A stretch of 8,832 bases of DNA from Gemmatimonadota bacterium (GCA_020431545.1 JAGQIB010000103.1:1-8832), one strand, 5' to 3'; numbered from the stretch's first letter, positions 1-6,881 are shown. Numbers and translations: made by a program. Notes: a model not told the origin generated them from the letters alone.

Positions 1-574
1 TGTTCGTGCCGTACGTGATGTCGGCTTCGTACTGCGCGCGACGGTCCGGCGGCGACTGTCCGTGCTGGATGACGCCCACGGTGAGGCCGAGGAAGCGGAA
101 CACCTCGCCCATCCACTGACTGTCGCGAAGCGCGAGGTAGTCGTTCACCGTGACCAGGTGCGCTCCGCGACCCGGCAGCGCGTTGAGGTACAGCGGCGCG
201 ACGGCGACGAGCGTCTTGCCTTCGCCGGTCGCCATCTCGGCGATGCGGCCGTCGTGCAGGACCATGCCGCCGATGAGCTGTACGTCGTAGGGCACCATGT
301 CCCAGGTGATCTCGCTGCCCACCACGCGCCAGGAGCGCCCGACGAGACGTCGACAGGCGTCCTTCACCACGGCGAAAGCCTCCGGCAGGAGGTCGTCGGT
401 GGTCTCGCCCTCGGCGAGGCGCTTCCGGAACTCGTCCGTCTTCGCCCGCAGCTGCTCGTCGGACAGGGAGGCGAGCGCCTCCTCGTGGGCGACGATCCGA
501 TCCAGGCGCGGCCGGTACTTCTTGATGTCCCGGCGCTGCTGACTGCCGAAAACGCGGGTCAGGAACTTCAGCAA
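1..574 (-). CDS. secA: SecA preprotein translocase ATPase, N-terminal part (runs off left edge)
   Basis: SecA is the cytoplasmic ATPase motor that drives unfolded preproteins through SecYEG. The first 191 codons are present and the rest lies beyond the window. The translated start (LKFLTRVFGS, then KKYRPRLDRI) matches the usual SecA N-terminal helix. Residues 92-103 contain DMVPYDVQLIGG, and residues 113-122 contain EMATGEGKTL, the Walker A loop with Lys120 and Thr121. Residues 141-156 contain VTVNDYLALRDSQWMG, a SecA hallmark. The end, ADITYGTN, is the expected run-in to the next conserved block. The start is TTG (574..572): a GGGAG ribosome-binding site at 581-585 sits six bases upstream, no ATG or GTG fits, and the resulting N-terminus is that of the family. 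The gene is separated from the upstream propeller gene by 190 bases that carry a likely promoter, so it may be transcribed on its own. Family call is very secure. Confidence 0.97.
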   Translation of the reverse strand, partial: MLKFLTRVFGSQQRRDIKKYRPRLDRIVAHEEALASLSDEQLRAKTDEFRKRLAEGETTDDLLPEAFAVVKDACRRLVGRSWRVVGSEITWDMVPYDVQLIGGMVLHDGRIAEMATGEGKTLVAVAPLYLNALPGRGAHLVTVNDYLALRDSQWMGEVFRFLGLTVGVIQHGQSPPDRRAQYEADITYGTN

Positions 575-580
575 TGGGGG

Positions 581-588
581 CTCCCTTC
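581..588 (-). promoter_or_regulatory. Ribosome-binding site deciding the TTG start of secA
   Basis: On the minus strand GAAGGGAG is followed by a six-base spacer and TTG. It supports the TTG at 574..572, which gives the canonical SecA N-terminus, over any downstream ATG inside the conserved domain. Confidence 0.7.
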
Positions 589-621
589 GGAACAGCAAGG
601 AACGGTCGACCCGCCCGTCCG

Positions 622-684
622 TCAAGCCCGGGGCCGGCGCGCACGCGCACCGGGCCCGCGCCGACGGGGGCCCATCGACGGCAT
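622..684 (-). CDS. Possible 20-residue arginine-rich leader ORF upstream of secA (speculative)
   Basis: A minus-strand frame starts at ATG (684..682), has a second ATG three codons later (675..673), and stops at TGA (624..622), 47 bases before the secA start. The 20 residues include seven arginines, in the segments PRRRGPG and ARARRPRA. GGAGG lies only two bases before the first ATG but 11 bases before the second, so the second could be the used start. The frame is closed upstream by an in-frame stop and has no upstream start, so no signal or membrane segment is attached. It lies in the predicted secA 5' leader, with its initiation region in a hairpin arm. No family is recognised. Short open frames arise easily by chance in DNA this GC-rich, so this is a candidate only. 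Confidence 0.2.
   Translation of the reverse strand: MPSMGPRRRGPGARARRPRA
626..663 (-). other. GC-rich interleaved stems in the secA leader (pseudoknot topology possible)
   Basis: CGGCGCG at 635-641 pairs with CGCGCCG at 657-663 (7 bp). GCCCGG at 626-631 pairs with CCGGGC at 650-655 (6 bp), and 650-655 lies in the loop of the first stem. The order is that of an H-type pseudoknot, or of two mutually exclusive hairpins. No T-tract follows, so it is not a standard terminator. In such GC-rich sequence this could be chance. Confidence 0.25.
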
Positions 685-713
685 CGCCTCCGACGACGAT
701 TCGGACGCGATGC
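681..713 (-). other. Strong imperfect hairpin / inverted repeat in the secA 5' leader
   Basis: Arms GCATCGC-C-TCCGA (681-693) and TCGGA-C-GCGATGC (701-713) form 7 bp, one C·C mismatch (G·G on the RNA strand) and 5 bp around a seven-base loop. On the minus strand it would begin about two bases after the predicted transcription start. No U-run follows, which argues against a classical intrinsic terminator. It could be a 5' stabilising stem, an operator palindrome, or a structure that masks the GGAGG and ATG found in its 3' arm. Confidence 0.55.
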
Positions 714-721
714 GGCCGAGA

Positions 722-751
722 AGCCTAGCGACAGGGGCCGGGGTGGGTCAA
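722..751 (-). promoter_or_regulatory. Predicted sigma-70-type promoter for secA
   Basis: On the minus strand TTGACC (746-751; five of six matches to TTGACA) is followed by an 18-base spacer and TAGGCT (722-727), which keeps the key T, A and final T of TATAAT. The motif begins 13 bases after the stop codon of the propeller gene, and +1 would fall near 715, giving a leader of about 140 bases before secA. Placement in the only sizeable gap before secA supports it. No transcript data are available here. Confidence 0.5.
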
Positions 752-764
752 GGCAAGCCGTGGA

Positions 765-2507
765 TCAGGGCAGCGCGACGGCCGTGAGCTCTCCCCCGAG
801 CGTTCCGAGCACGACCCGGTCGCCGGACCGAACCGGAGACGCCCAGATGCCCCCGGAGGCCGCCCAGGACGAGATCTCCTTCCCGCTGTCCAGGGTGAGG
901 ACGTGCACCTTTCCGTCGTAGGACGGGGCCACGATCCGGTCCCCGACGACCAGCGGCGTGGCATCGAATCCCCGATCGGCCCGGGCGGTCCACCGCGCCC
1001 CGCTGCCGTCGGCCGCGAGCGCCACGAGATGACCCTTGCCGGTGCCCACGAGGACGAGATCGTCCACCACACAGGGCCGGCCGTTGATCTCGGCGGCGAC
1101 CTTGGAGCGCCAGCGGACCTTCCCGGTCGAAGCGGCAAGGCAGGCGACGGTTCCGTCCTGCGCGCCCACGATCACCGAGTTTCCGTCCGCCGTGCGGGCC
1201 GCGGGCGCGCGCACGGCGGCGGGAAGTCGGGTCTCCCAGACCAGGCGACCGTCGCGGCCGCCGAGACAGCGCACCGTCCCGTCCTCGCCGCCGATGACGA
1301 CGTTGCCGGCCACCGGTTCGGCGCTCGCTCTCACGGGGCCGCCGAGGTCCAGCGCCCAGCGTGCCCGACCGCTGCCGGCGTCGAACGCGTAGACCTTGCC
1401 GTCCTGCGCCCCGATCACCACGGAACCGTCGGCGAGCGCCGCGCTCGCCACGATCTTCCCGCCCGTGCGTCCCTCCCATTCGACGCGCCCGTCGCGTTGC
1501 CGCAACGCGAGCACCGTGCCGCCGTAGGTTCCGACGTAGAGCAGCTCCCCTTCCCCGCGCGGCGACGACGCGACGCCGCCGTCCGTCTCCGTCGCCCAGA
1601 CCCGCTCGCCGGTGCGCGCATCGACGCAGTAGACGTGGGCGTCGCGCGATCCGAAGAACAACCGGCCCTCGTGCACCCACGGCGTCGACGTGATGGAGTC
1701 CTTCGCGCGGAAGGTCCAGCCCGCCTCCTCGGCCGGCGTCTCCGTGGAGACCACTCCCGGCGGCTCCGCCGCGGTCGCGAGCTCCTCGCCCCCGTCCTCC
1801 GCCGGCGCCGAGTCCGGCCCGCCGCCGGATCGCGCCGGAACCTCCTCGTCGATCGCGAGCTCCTCCGGAGACGCGTCGGTGACCGCCGCCGCGAGCGACT
1901 CCGCGGCGGCCGGCGGCGGCGTGTAGGCGTCCTGCCGCGGAGCCGCCGGTTCCTTGCGCCCGAGGAGCGGAGCGACGAAGACGGCGAGCCCCACCACCGC
2001 GATCGCGAGTGCGAGCGCCGGCACCGGAACCCGCGCCGGCCGCTCCTTCCGGGCGGGCACGATCCGGGTCCGCTCCACGTCCGGCGTCGCCCCGGCCGCC
2101 GGCGACGGTCCGCGGAGCGTGGCCACGAGCTCGCCCGCCGCATCGCGGACCTCGCACCGATCCCCGGCGTCGAACCGGATCACCTGCGGCTCCCCGATCG
2201 TTTCCGAACCCGAGATCGTGACGAGCCGGAACTCGAACGGCGCCCCCGGGAACACCCAGACGTCGCGCTCCACCCCGACCGCGAAGGCCGTGCCGTCGGG
2301 CGCCTCCGCCGCGAGCTGGCCGAGACGTCGATCGAGGTCGAGGGGGCCCTGGGGATCGTGGAGTTGCCGCAACGCGCGCGCGAGCGCCGTGGCGTCGCCG
2401 CGCGGGACGAGGATCAGCGCCGTGGGCGCGCCGCGCTCCCGTCCGTTCTCGCAATGGACTCGGTGATCCGGCAGCTCCGCCGGCCCGGGCTCGATGCGTA
2501 CGTGCAT
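765..2507 (-). CDS. Single-pass membrane protein with periplasmic eight-bladed PQQ-type beta-propeller
   Basis: The 580-residue product has four parts. Residues 1-150 form a soluble N-terminal region that I do not recognise. Residues 160-182 are one hydrophobic helix preceded by the basic stretch RTRIVPARKERPAR, predicting N-terminus inside and C-terminus outside. Residues 183-262 are a linker rich in Ala, Pro, Glu and Asp. Residues 263-580 hold eight repeats of about 40 residues, each ending in a pattern such as 'DG.VYAFDA.TG...W', typical of PQQ-like (BamB-type) propellers. The alcohol dehydrogenase catalytic domain is absent, so a binding or scaffold role is more likely than enzymatic PQQ use. 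The ATG at 2507 was chosen because GGAGG lies nine bases upstream (2517-2521) and longer versions run into the preceding kinase gene. It starts 28 bases after that gene, suggesting one operon. BamB-like outer-membrane assembly or substrate sensing are possible roles; neither is shown. Confidence 0.88.
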   Translation of the reverse strand: MHVRIEPGPAELPDHRVHCENGRERGAPTALILVPRGDATALARALRQLHDPQGPLDLDRRLGQLAAEAPDGTAFAVGVERDVWVFPGAPFEFRLVTISGSETIGEPQVIRFDAGDRCEVRDAAGELVATLRGPSPAAGATPDVERTRIVPARKERPARVPVPALALAIAVVGLAVFVAPLLGRKEPAAPRQDAYTPPPAAAESLAAAVTDASPEELAIDEEVPARSGGGPDSAPAEDGGEELATAAEPPGVVSTETPAEEAGWTFRAKDSITSTPWVHEGRLFFGSRDAHVYCVDARTGERVWATETDGGVASSPRGEGELLYVGTYGGTVLALRQRDGRVEWEGRTGGKIVASAALADGSVVIGAQDGKVYAFDAGSGRARWALDLGGPVRASAEPVAGNVVIGGEDGTVRCLGGRDGRLVWETRLPAAVRAPAARTADGNSVIVGAQDGTVACLAASTGKVRWRSKVAAEINGRPCVVDDLVLVGTGKGHLVALAADGSGARWTARADRGFDATPLVVGDRIVAPSYDGKVHVLTLDSGKEISSWAASGGIWASPVRSGDRVVLGTLGGELTAVALP

Positions 2508-2516
2508 GATCGCCTT

Positions 2517-2521
2517 CCTCC
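2517..2521 (-). promoter_or_regulatory. Ribosome-binding site of the PQQ-propeller gene
   Basis: GGAGG on the minus strand lies nine bases before the ATG at 2507..2505. It fixes that start against the longer open frame, which extends to 2711 inside the kinase gene. Confidence 0.75.
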
Positions 2522-2535
2522 CCACCCGTTGCCCG

Positions 2536-3261
2536 TCACACGAGCCACTGTAGCACCAGTCCCGCCACGAGCGGGATGCGGAAGTTGTCGTCCACCGGGA
2601 TCGGCGCGATCTCCACGATCGAACCGGCCAGCGCCGCCGCGAGCACCGCGGTCCACGGCAAGGAAGGTACCAGCAGCCACGCCGCGACGAACGAGGAGAC
2701 GAAGCCGGCAAGGAACCCCTCGAGCGACTTGCCGAACAGCGGCACGCGGCCGAACGCCTTCCCCACCATGGCCGCGAGCGTGTCGCCCACGATGAGGAAC
2801 ACGAGCGCGGCGGCCGCGACCGGCGGGGTGAAGAGATACGTCGCGAGGAGCGCGCTCACGATCATGTACGTGGAGCCGGTGATGCCGGTCTCTTCGTGGC
2901 CGCGGATCAGCTTCCCGAAGAAGCGCTTGAAGTAGGCGCGCCAGCGGGCGTCGTGGATCTTGAACAGGTCCACCACGATGAGCAGGATCCCGAAGAACAC
3001 CAGCACCCAGCGCACCAGCGGCAGCGGCAGGTACAGGATCGCCAGGGGGATCACGATCATCGTGAGGTGGATCGCCTTCCGCGGCGCCTCGTCCTTCACG
3101 CGCTCGCCGGCCGCGATCGCCTCCTGGCGGAGCTGTTCCGCGGCCGCCTGGGCGTCGCCGCGCAGGCGATCCGCGATCTCCTGCGCGTCCACGCGCGCAC
3201 GCTCTGCCGCGCGCAGGATCTCGCGCTCCAGGGCGGAAAGATCCGGCCGGCGGCCCTTCAT
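2536..3261 (-). CDS. CTP-dependent dolichol/phytol/diacylglycerol kinase family membrane protein (COG0170)
   Basis: This 241-residue integral-membrane protein belongs to the SEC59/DGK1/VTE5 family, members of which phosphorylate polyprenols, phytol or diacylglycerol with CTP. Visible family features are RKAIHL (61-66), the VGDTLAAMVGKAFGR segment (158-172), GKSLEGFLAGF (177-187) and DDNFRIPL (224-231) near the C-terminus. About six or seven hydrophobic segments lie between residues 66 and 241. Residues 7-60 are an unusual charged, Ala/Arg/Glu-rich helical extension that looks like a coiled coil, before the first membrane helix. The ATG at 3261 follows GAGG by eight bases (3270-3273), and that site overlaps the stop of the NHL gene, a sign of translational coupling. 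The lipid substrate cannot be read from the sequence; polyprenol or diacylglycerol salvage would fit the envelope-directed neighbours. Family secure, substrate unknown. Confidence 0.88.
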   Translation of the reverse strand: MKGRRPDLSALEREILRAAERARVDAQEIADRLRGDAQAAAEQLRQEAIAAGERVKDEAPRKAIHLTMIVIPLAILYLPLPLVRWVLVFFGILLIVVDLFKIHDARWRAYFKRFFGKLIRGHEETGITGSTYMIVSALLATYLFTPPVAAAALVFLIVGDTLAAMVGKAFGRVPLFGKSLEGFLAGFVSSFVAAWLLVPSLPWTAVLAAALAGSIVEIAPIPVDDNFRIPLVAGLVLQWLV

Positions 3262-3269
3262 CGCCGCGG

Positions 3270-3273
3270 CCTC
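3270..3273 (-). promoter_or_regulatory. Ribosome-binding site of the kinase gene, overlapping the upstream stop codon
   Basis: GAGG lies eight bases before the ATG at 3261 and shares bases with the TGA (3274..3272) that ends the NHL gene. Ribosomes finishing the upstream gene would therefore be placed on this site. Confidence 0.6.
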
Positions 3274-4561
3274 AAGGTCGCGCCCACCGGAACGCGCGGA
3301 GCAGACGCTTCTCGAAGCTCGTGCGCGACGCGTACGTCGCTCGCGCCCGGACCTCGAGCACGTACTCGCCGGGTGCCACGGAACGGCCGACGGCATCCGT
3401 CCCGTCCCAGCTCCCGCGCTGCGGACCCGCGCCCTGACGCTGGTCCTTCAGCAGCAGCGCCACTTCGTCCTGATTCTCGTCGAGGATGCGCAAGGTCACG
3501 TCCGAGGCCTCGGTCAGCGTGTACGCCAGTGCCATCACTCGATCCGCGGGCCGCAGCGTCACGTCGCGGACGTCGGTGCCGACCCACAGGTACTGGCCGC
3601 CGTCCTCCTCCGTCACGAACACCTGCCCGAGGCGACGGTGGATCGCGATGCCGCGCGGCGACAGGAACTCTCCCTCCCGCTTGCCGCGCTCGCCGAACGT
3701 GTCCAGCGGATAGAGATCGTCGCGCAACTTGTGGACCCGGTTGCCCGCGCGATCGACCGCGAGAACGTTGCCGTAGTAGTCGAGGTCGATCGCGTCGAAG
3801 GAGGCGTCGCTCACGTCGAGCGAGGCGGCCTCCCGCGACGCCCGGAGCGTGCCGTCCGGTCGGAACGATCGAAGACGTCGGCCGCCGCGATCCGCGATCA
3901 CGACGTGGGCCGGGGCTCCCGAGCCGAGACGTTCGCCCCGCAACGTCGACGCGACGGCAACCGGCTCGTCGAAGGACACCTCGAGCCCGAACGACGTCCG
4001 CGCGCCCGTCTCGAAGTCCAGTCGCCACACCCTCCCCGCCGCGCGGTCGCAGACGAGGAAACCGGCCGCGCCGTCCGCCGCGACGGAGACCGGCGATTCG
4101 AACCCGTCGACGGCTCGCACGGGGACGAGTCGTTCCCCGTCGTGGCGAAGCAGGACCACCCGGCGGTTGCCGGTGTCGGTCACGACGACGCGGCCGTCCC
4201 GGTCGATGGCGGCATCCGTCGGCTCCCGGAACGGTCCGAGCGCGGTGCCGGCGTCGGAGAGCGCGGTCGCGTGCAGCAGGCCGAAGTTCGTGAACACGCG
4301 CCCGCCGCGATCCACCGCGACGATCGTGACCTCGTCGTCGTCGCGCGCGCCGGGATCGTCCGTGGCTTCCAGCCGCACGACGTCGAGGCCGGCGGGATCC
4401 TGCAGGCGCTGCCCCGGCAGGAAGAGCGCGATCTCCCGGCCCGTGATGCGACGCAGACCGAACGTGTGCGCGCGGGGCGGGGCGACGAGCGTGCCCGGGC
4501 CGGCCGAGGCGACCGGGGGCGCGAGCGGCAGCAACAGCAGGGCGAGGACGAACGGGGCGAT
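3272..4561 (-). CDS. Exported NHL-repeat beta-propeller protein with C-terminal FlgD-like Ig domain (start uncertain)
   Basis: Numbering from the ATC at 4561 gives about 429 residues. Residues 4-20 are a hydrophobic signal-peptide core ending in an ASA cleavage-type motif. Residues 50-330 carry five or six NHL-type repeats, for example FREPTDAAIDRDGRVVVTDT (111-130), DGNRVHKL-like 'GNRVHKLR' (273-280) and FLSPRGIAIHRRLGQVFVTE (299-318). Residues 343-423 resemble the FlgD-like Ig fold, with the W-DG-D-x-G-x-x-V-x-x-G-x-Y spacing at 385-400. The protein is probably periplasmic or surface-exposed and binds a protein or polymer; no catalytic residues are evident. No ATG, GTG or TTG exists between the stop of slt (4566) and the signal peptide. 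The alternatives are ATG at 4720 or 4762, deep inside slt, or TTG at 4534, which truncates the signal. The coding call is firm and the start is not. Confidence 0.82.
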   Translation of the reverse strand: MAPFVLALLLLPLAPPVASAGPGTLVAPPRAHTFGLRRITGREIALFLPGQRLQDPAGLDVVRLEATDDPGARDDDEVTIVAVDRGGRVFTNFGLLHATALSDAGTALGPFREPTDAAIDRDGRVVVTDTGNRRVVLLRHDGERLVPVRAVDGFESPVSVAADGAAGFLVCDRAAGRVWRLDFETGARTSFGLEVSFDEPVAVASTLRGERLGSGAPAHVVIADRGGRRLRSFRPDGTLRASREAASLDVSDASFDAIDLDYYGNVLAVDRAGNRVHKLRDDLYPLDTFGERGKREGEFLSPRGIAIHRRLGQVFVTEEDGGQYLWVGTDVRDVTLRPADRVMALAYTLTEASDVTLRILDENQDEVALLLKDQRQGAGPQRGSWDGTDAVGRSVAPGEYVLEVRARATYASRTSFEKRLLRAFRWARP

Positions 4562-4565
4562 CCGC

Positions 4566-6875
4566 TCAGCGAGTCGTGGGCTCTTCGGTGGCGAGGCGAG
4601 GCAGGAGATCCCCCCACAGGGCGCGGTAGATCGCCCAGGTCCGGCCGACCTTCTGCACGTAGTCGTAGGTCTCGCGGTACGTGATCCCCGCGACGTAGCG
4701 ATCCACGTCGAACTCCCCATCGAGCCCCTTCTTCCAGCGGAGGGCGTTGCCTTTGCCCGCATTGTACGCGGAAAGCGCCATCGTCGGTTCCGAATCGAGC
4801 TCGTTCAGGAGCGACTTCAGGTAGAAGGCGCCGAGCCGGATGTTCGTATCGGGATCGAACAGATCGCTCTGCTCGAAGTTCCGCAGACCCGTGCGCCGGG
4901 CGAGGTCGCGGCCCGTGGAGGGCATGATCTGCAGCAGACCGTGCGCTCCCGCCCACGAGACCGCGCTCGCGTCGAACCAGCTCTCCTCGCGCATGACCGC
5001 CAGCACGAACAGCGGATCGATGCCGTACTCGTTCGACCACTTCAGCACGGAGTCGAGATGATCCACGGGATAGAGCAGACGGGCCACCGCGAACGGTGTT
5101 TCGCCGGAGAGGATCCCGCGACCGGTGCGCGCCTTGATCACCGAAGCCGCGCGCATCGCGGAACGCGGCACGCCCGCGACCCACGCGGCTTCCGCGAAAG
5201 CGACGAGCGCCGGCGTATCGCGATCCAGCCCGCGCATGAGACCGGAAAGCTCGTTCTCCGCCTCGGGAATCAGGCCGAGCGACGCGAGCGCTTCCGCCCG
5301 TCGGTAGGGCTCGGATTCGCGGACCGAACGTCGGAGCTCCCGCGCGCGGGAGGCGTCGATCTCCGGGAGGACCGAGGCCAGCCAGTCGAACGGATCGCGC
5401 GAGGCGATCGCGGGATCCGCCTCGACCGGGCATTCGCTCGCCCGCTGGCGGGCCCGATTCGTCCACCACCCGTCCGGATGTTCGAGCGCGAGTCGACGGG
5501 TCTCCACGCACGCGAGACTGTCGTTCCCCGCCTCGTGGTAGAGGTTCACGATCCAGTAGGTCCCCTCCTCGTGGAACGAGGAGTCCGGATAGCGGTCGCA
5601 CAGAAGGTGGAACGTGGCGATGGCCTCCTCCGCGCGACCGAGCTCGCCGAGTGCGCGGCCGGCGTGCCAGAGCGCGTCGTCGGCGCGGTCGTGCTTCGGG
5701 AACCGTTCCGCGAACTCCCGAAGGCGCAGCACCGCCTCTTCCCAGCGTCGATTGTCCTTCGCCTCGCGACCGGCCTCCCAGGCCGCGGTGGCGCGGTACT
5801 CCGCAGGCGCGTTGCTGTCCACGACGCGATCGTACTCGGCGAGGCACGCGTCGATCTGTCCCACGCGCCACAGGCAGCGCGCGGCTTCGAGCGCGCCCTC
5901 CGTCCGTTCCTCGATGCGTGCTCCGGCCGGAATGCGCGCGAGCTCCTCGCGCGCCGCGGTGTACTGGCGACGCATCGACTTGGACTTGCCGATCGCGAGA
6001 CGCGCCTTGCCCTCACGCACCGGGTCCTTTCCGTCGGCGACCGCCTCCAGCGCCTTGCGCGCCTCCTGCTCGGCGAGCGCGCCGTGCCGGTTCCGAAGGG
6101 CCGCATCCGCGAACGAAAGGCGATCGTCCACCGTGGGCGGCTCGAGCTCCGCCAGCCGATCCATCGCCGCGATCGCCTGATCCGAGCTCGGCACGCGGTC
6201 GAGCAGCTCCCGCAGCGCACGGGCTTCCCGCTCGCGGTTCCCCTGCGCTCGCCAGACGGAGATCTCGAGGTCGAGGAGATCGTCCCGCGCGATCACGGAC
6301 CGCGAGGGAATGCGCTCCAGGTTCTCGAGCGCCCGATCCGGAAACCCCGTCCGGTAGGCCAGGCCGGCCGCCCGCCACCAGGCGCGCGAGGCGAGACTCT
6401 GGGTTCGCGCCGACGCCCCCGCGGCCTCGTACGCTCCCAGGGCCTCCTCCGACCTGCCCAGCCGCTCCAGCGCGGTTCCGGCCAGGTAAGACGCGTGGTC
6501 CGCCAGCAGGGGCTCGTGGGCCGCGGAGGCGGAGTACGCCTCGGCCGCGCCCTCGAAGTCGCGGAGGTCGTCGCGAATCCGCCCGATCAGGAACGAGGCG
6601 ATCGGGTCCGCGAGCGGGCTCCACTCCTCGGCGAGCGGAGCCGCCTGGGCCGCGCGGCCCTCGCGAACCAGCAACCGGAGGTAATCGCCGCGGGAGAGCG
6701 TGTCCCCCGCGTCGACGCGGAACCGGAGCTGCCGCTCCGCCTCCGCGTTCAGACCGAGGGTCTCCAGCAGCGCGAGTCGCTCCTGGTCCGATTGCACGGG
6801 AAAGAAGTCCGGCGCGGCGGAACTGTCCGCTCCCACCCCGACCGCGAATGCCAGCAACGCAAGAGAGAGGTTCAT
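4566..6875 (-). CDS. Soluble lytic murein transglycosylase with TPR-type helical repeats
   Basis: The enzyme cleaves the MurNAc-GlcNAc bond of peptidoglycan to give 1,6-anhydro-MurNAc ends, acting in the periplasm. The 769-residue product starts with a short hydrophobic signal-like stretch (residues 3-16). A long alpha-helical region with tetratricopeptide-like repeats follows (about 60-590; clearest at 375-465). The C-terminal goose-lysozyme-like Slt domain (about 605-755) shows MREESWF with catalytic Glu631 and Ser632, GLLQIMPST (646-654), AYNAG (703-707) and YRETYDYVQKV (733-743), the standard family motifs. It is longer than E. coli Slt70 but has the same order of domains. The ATG at 6875 lacks a Shine-Dalgarno; the only alternative just upstream is an out-of-frame ATG that stops after four codons. 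A promoter-like motif places +1 at this ATG. The next gene begins at or before its stop, so the two are probably co-translated. Confidence 0.93.
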   Translation of the reverse strand: MNLSLALLAFAVGVGADSSAAPDFFPVQSDQERLALLETLGLNAEAERQLRFRVDAGDTLSRGDYLRLLVREGRAAQAAPLAEEWSPLADPIASFLIGRIRDDLRDFEGAAEAYSASAAHEPLLADHASYLAGTALERLGRSEEALGAYEAAGASARTQSLASRAWWRAAGLAYRTGFPDRALENLERIPSRSVIARDDLLDLEISVWRAQGNREREARALRELLDRVPSSDQAIAAMDRLAELEPPTVDDRLSFADAALRNRHGALAEQEARKALEAVADGKDPVREGKARLAIGKSKSMRRQYTAAREELARIPAGARIEERTEGALEAARCLWRVGQIDACLAEYDRVVDSNAPAEYRATAAWEAGREAKDNRRWEEAVLRLREFAERFPKHDRADDALWHAGRALGELGRAEEAIATFHLLCDRYPDSSFHEEGTYWIVNLYHEAGNDSLACVETRRLALEHPDGWWTNRARQRASECPVEADPAIASRDPFDWLASVLPEIDASRARELRRSVRESEPYRRAEALASLGLIPEAENELSGLMRGLDRDTPALVAFAEAAWVAGVPRSAMRAASVIKARTGRGILSGETPFAVARLLYPVDHLDSVLKWSNEYGIDPLFVLAVMREESWFDASAVSWAGAHGLLQIMPSTGRDLARRTGLRNFEQSDLFDPDTNIRLGAFYLKSLLNELDSEPTMALSAYNAGKGNALRWKKGLDGEFDVDRYVAGITYRETYDYVQKVGRTWAIYRALWGDLLPRLATEEPTTR

Positions 6876-6881
6876 GAGAGG

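Noticed and set aside
620..625. Second TTGACG promoter-like hexamer close to secA
   Set aside because: At 17 bases spacing the -10 position reads TTCCTT, which lacks the conserved A, and it would leave almost no leader.
575..764. Intrinsic terminator between the propeller gene and secA
   Set aside because: The hairpins here have no T-tract after them on the minus strand. A Rho-dependent or absent terminator cannot be told from sequence.
903..2795. A 630-codon plus-strand frame antisense to the PQQ-propeller gene
   Set aside because: It is an Arg/Asp/His-rich shadow of the regular propeller repeats and ends in a Pro/Arg run with no recognisable fold.
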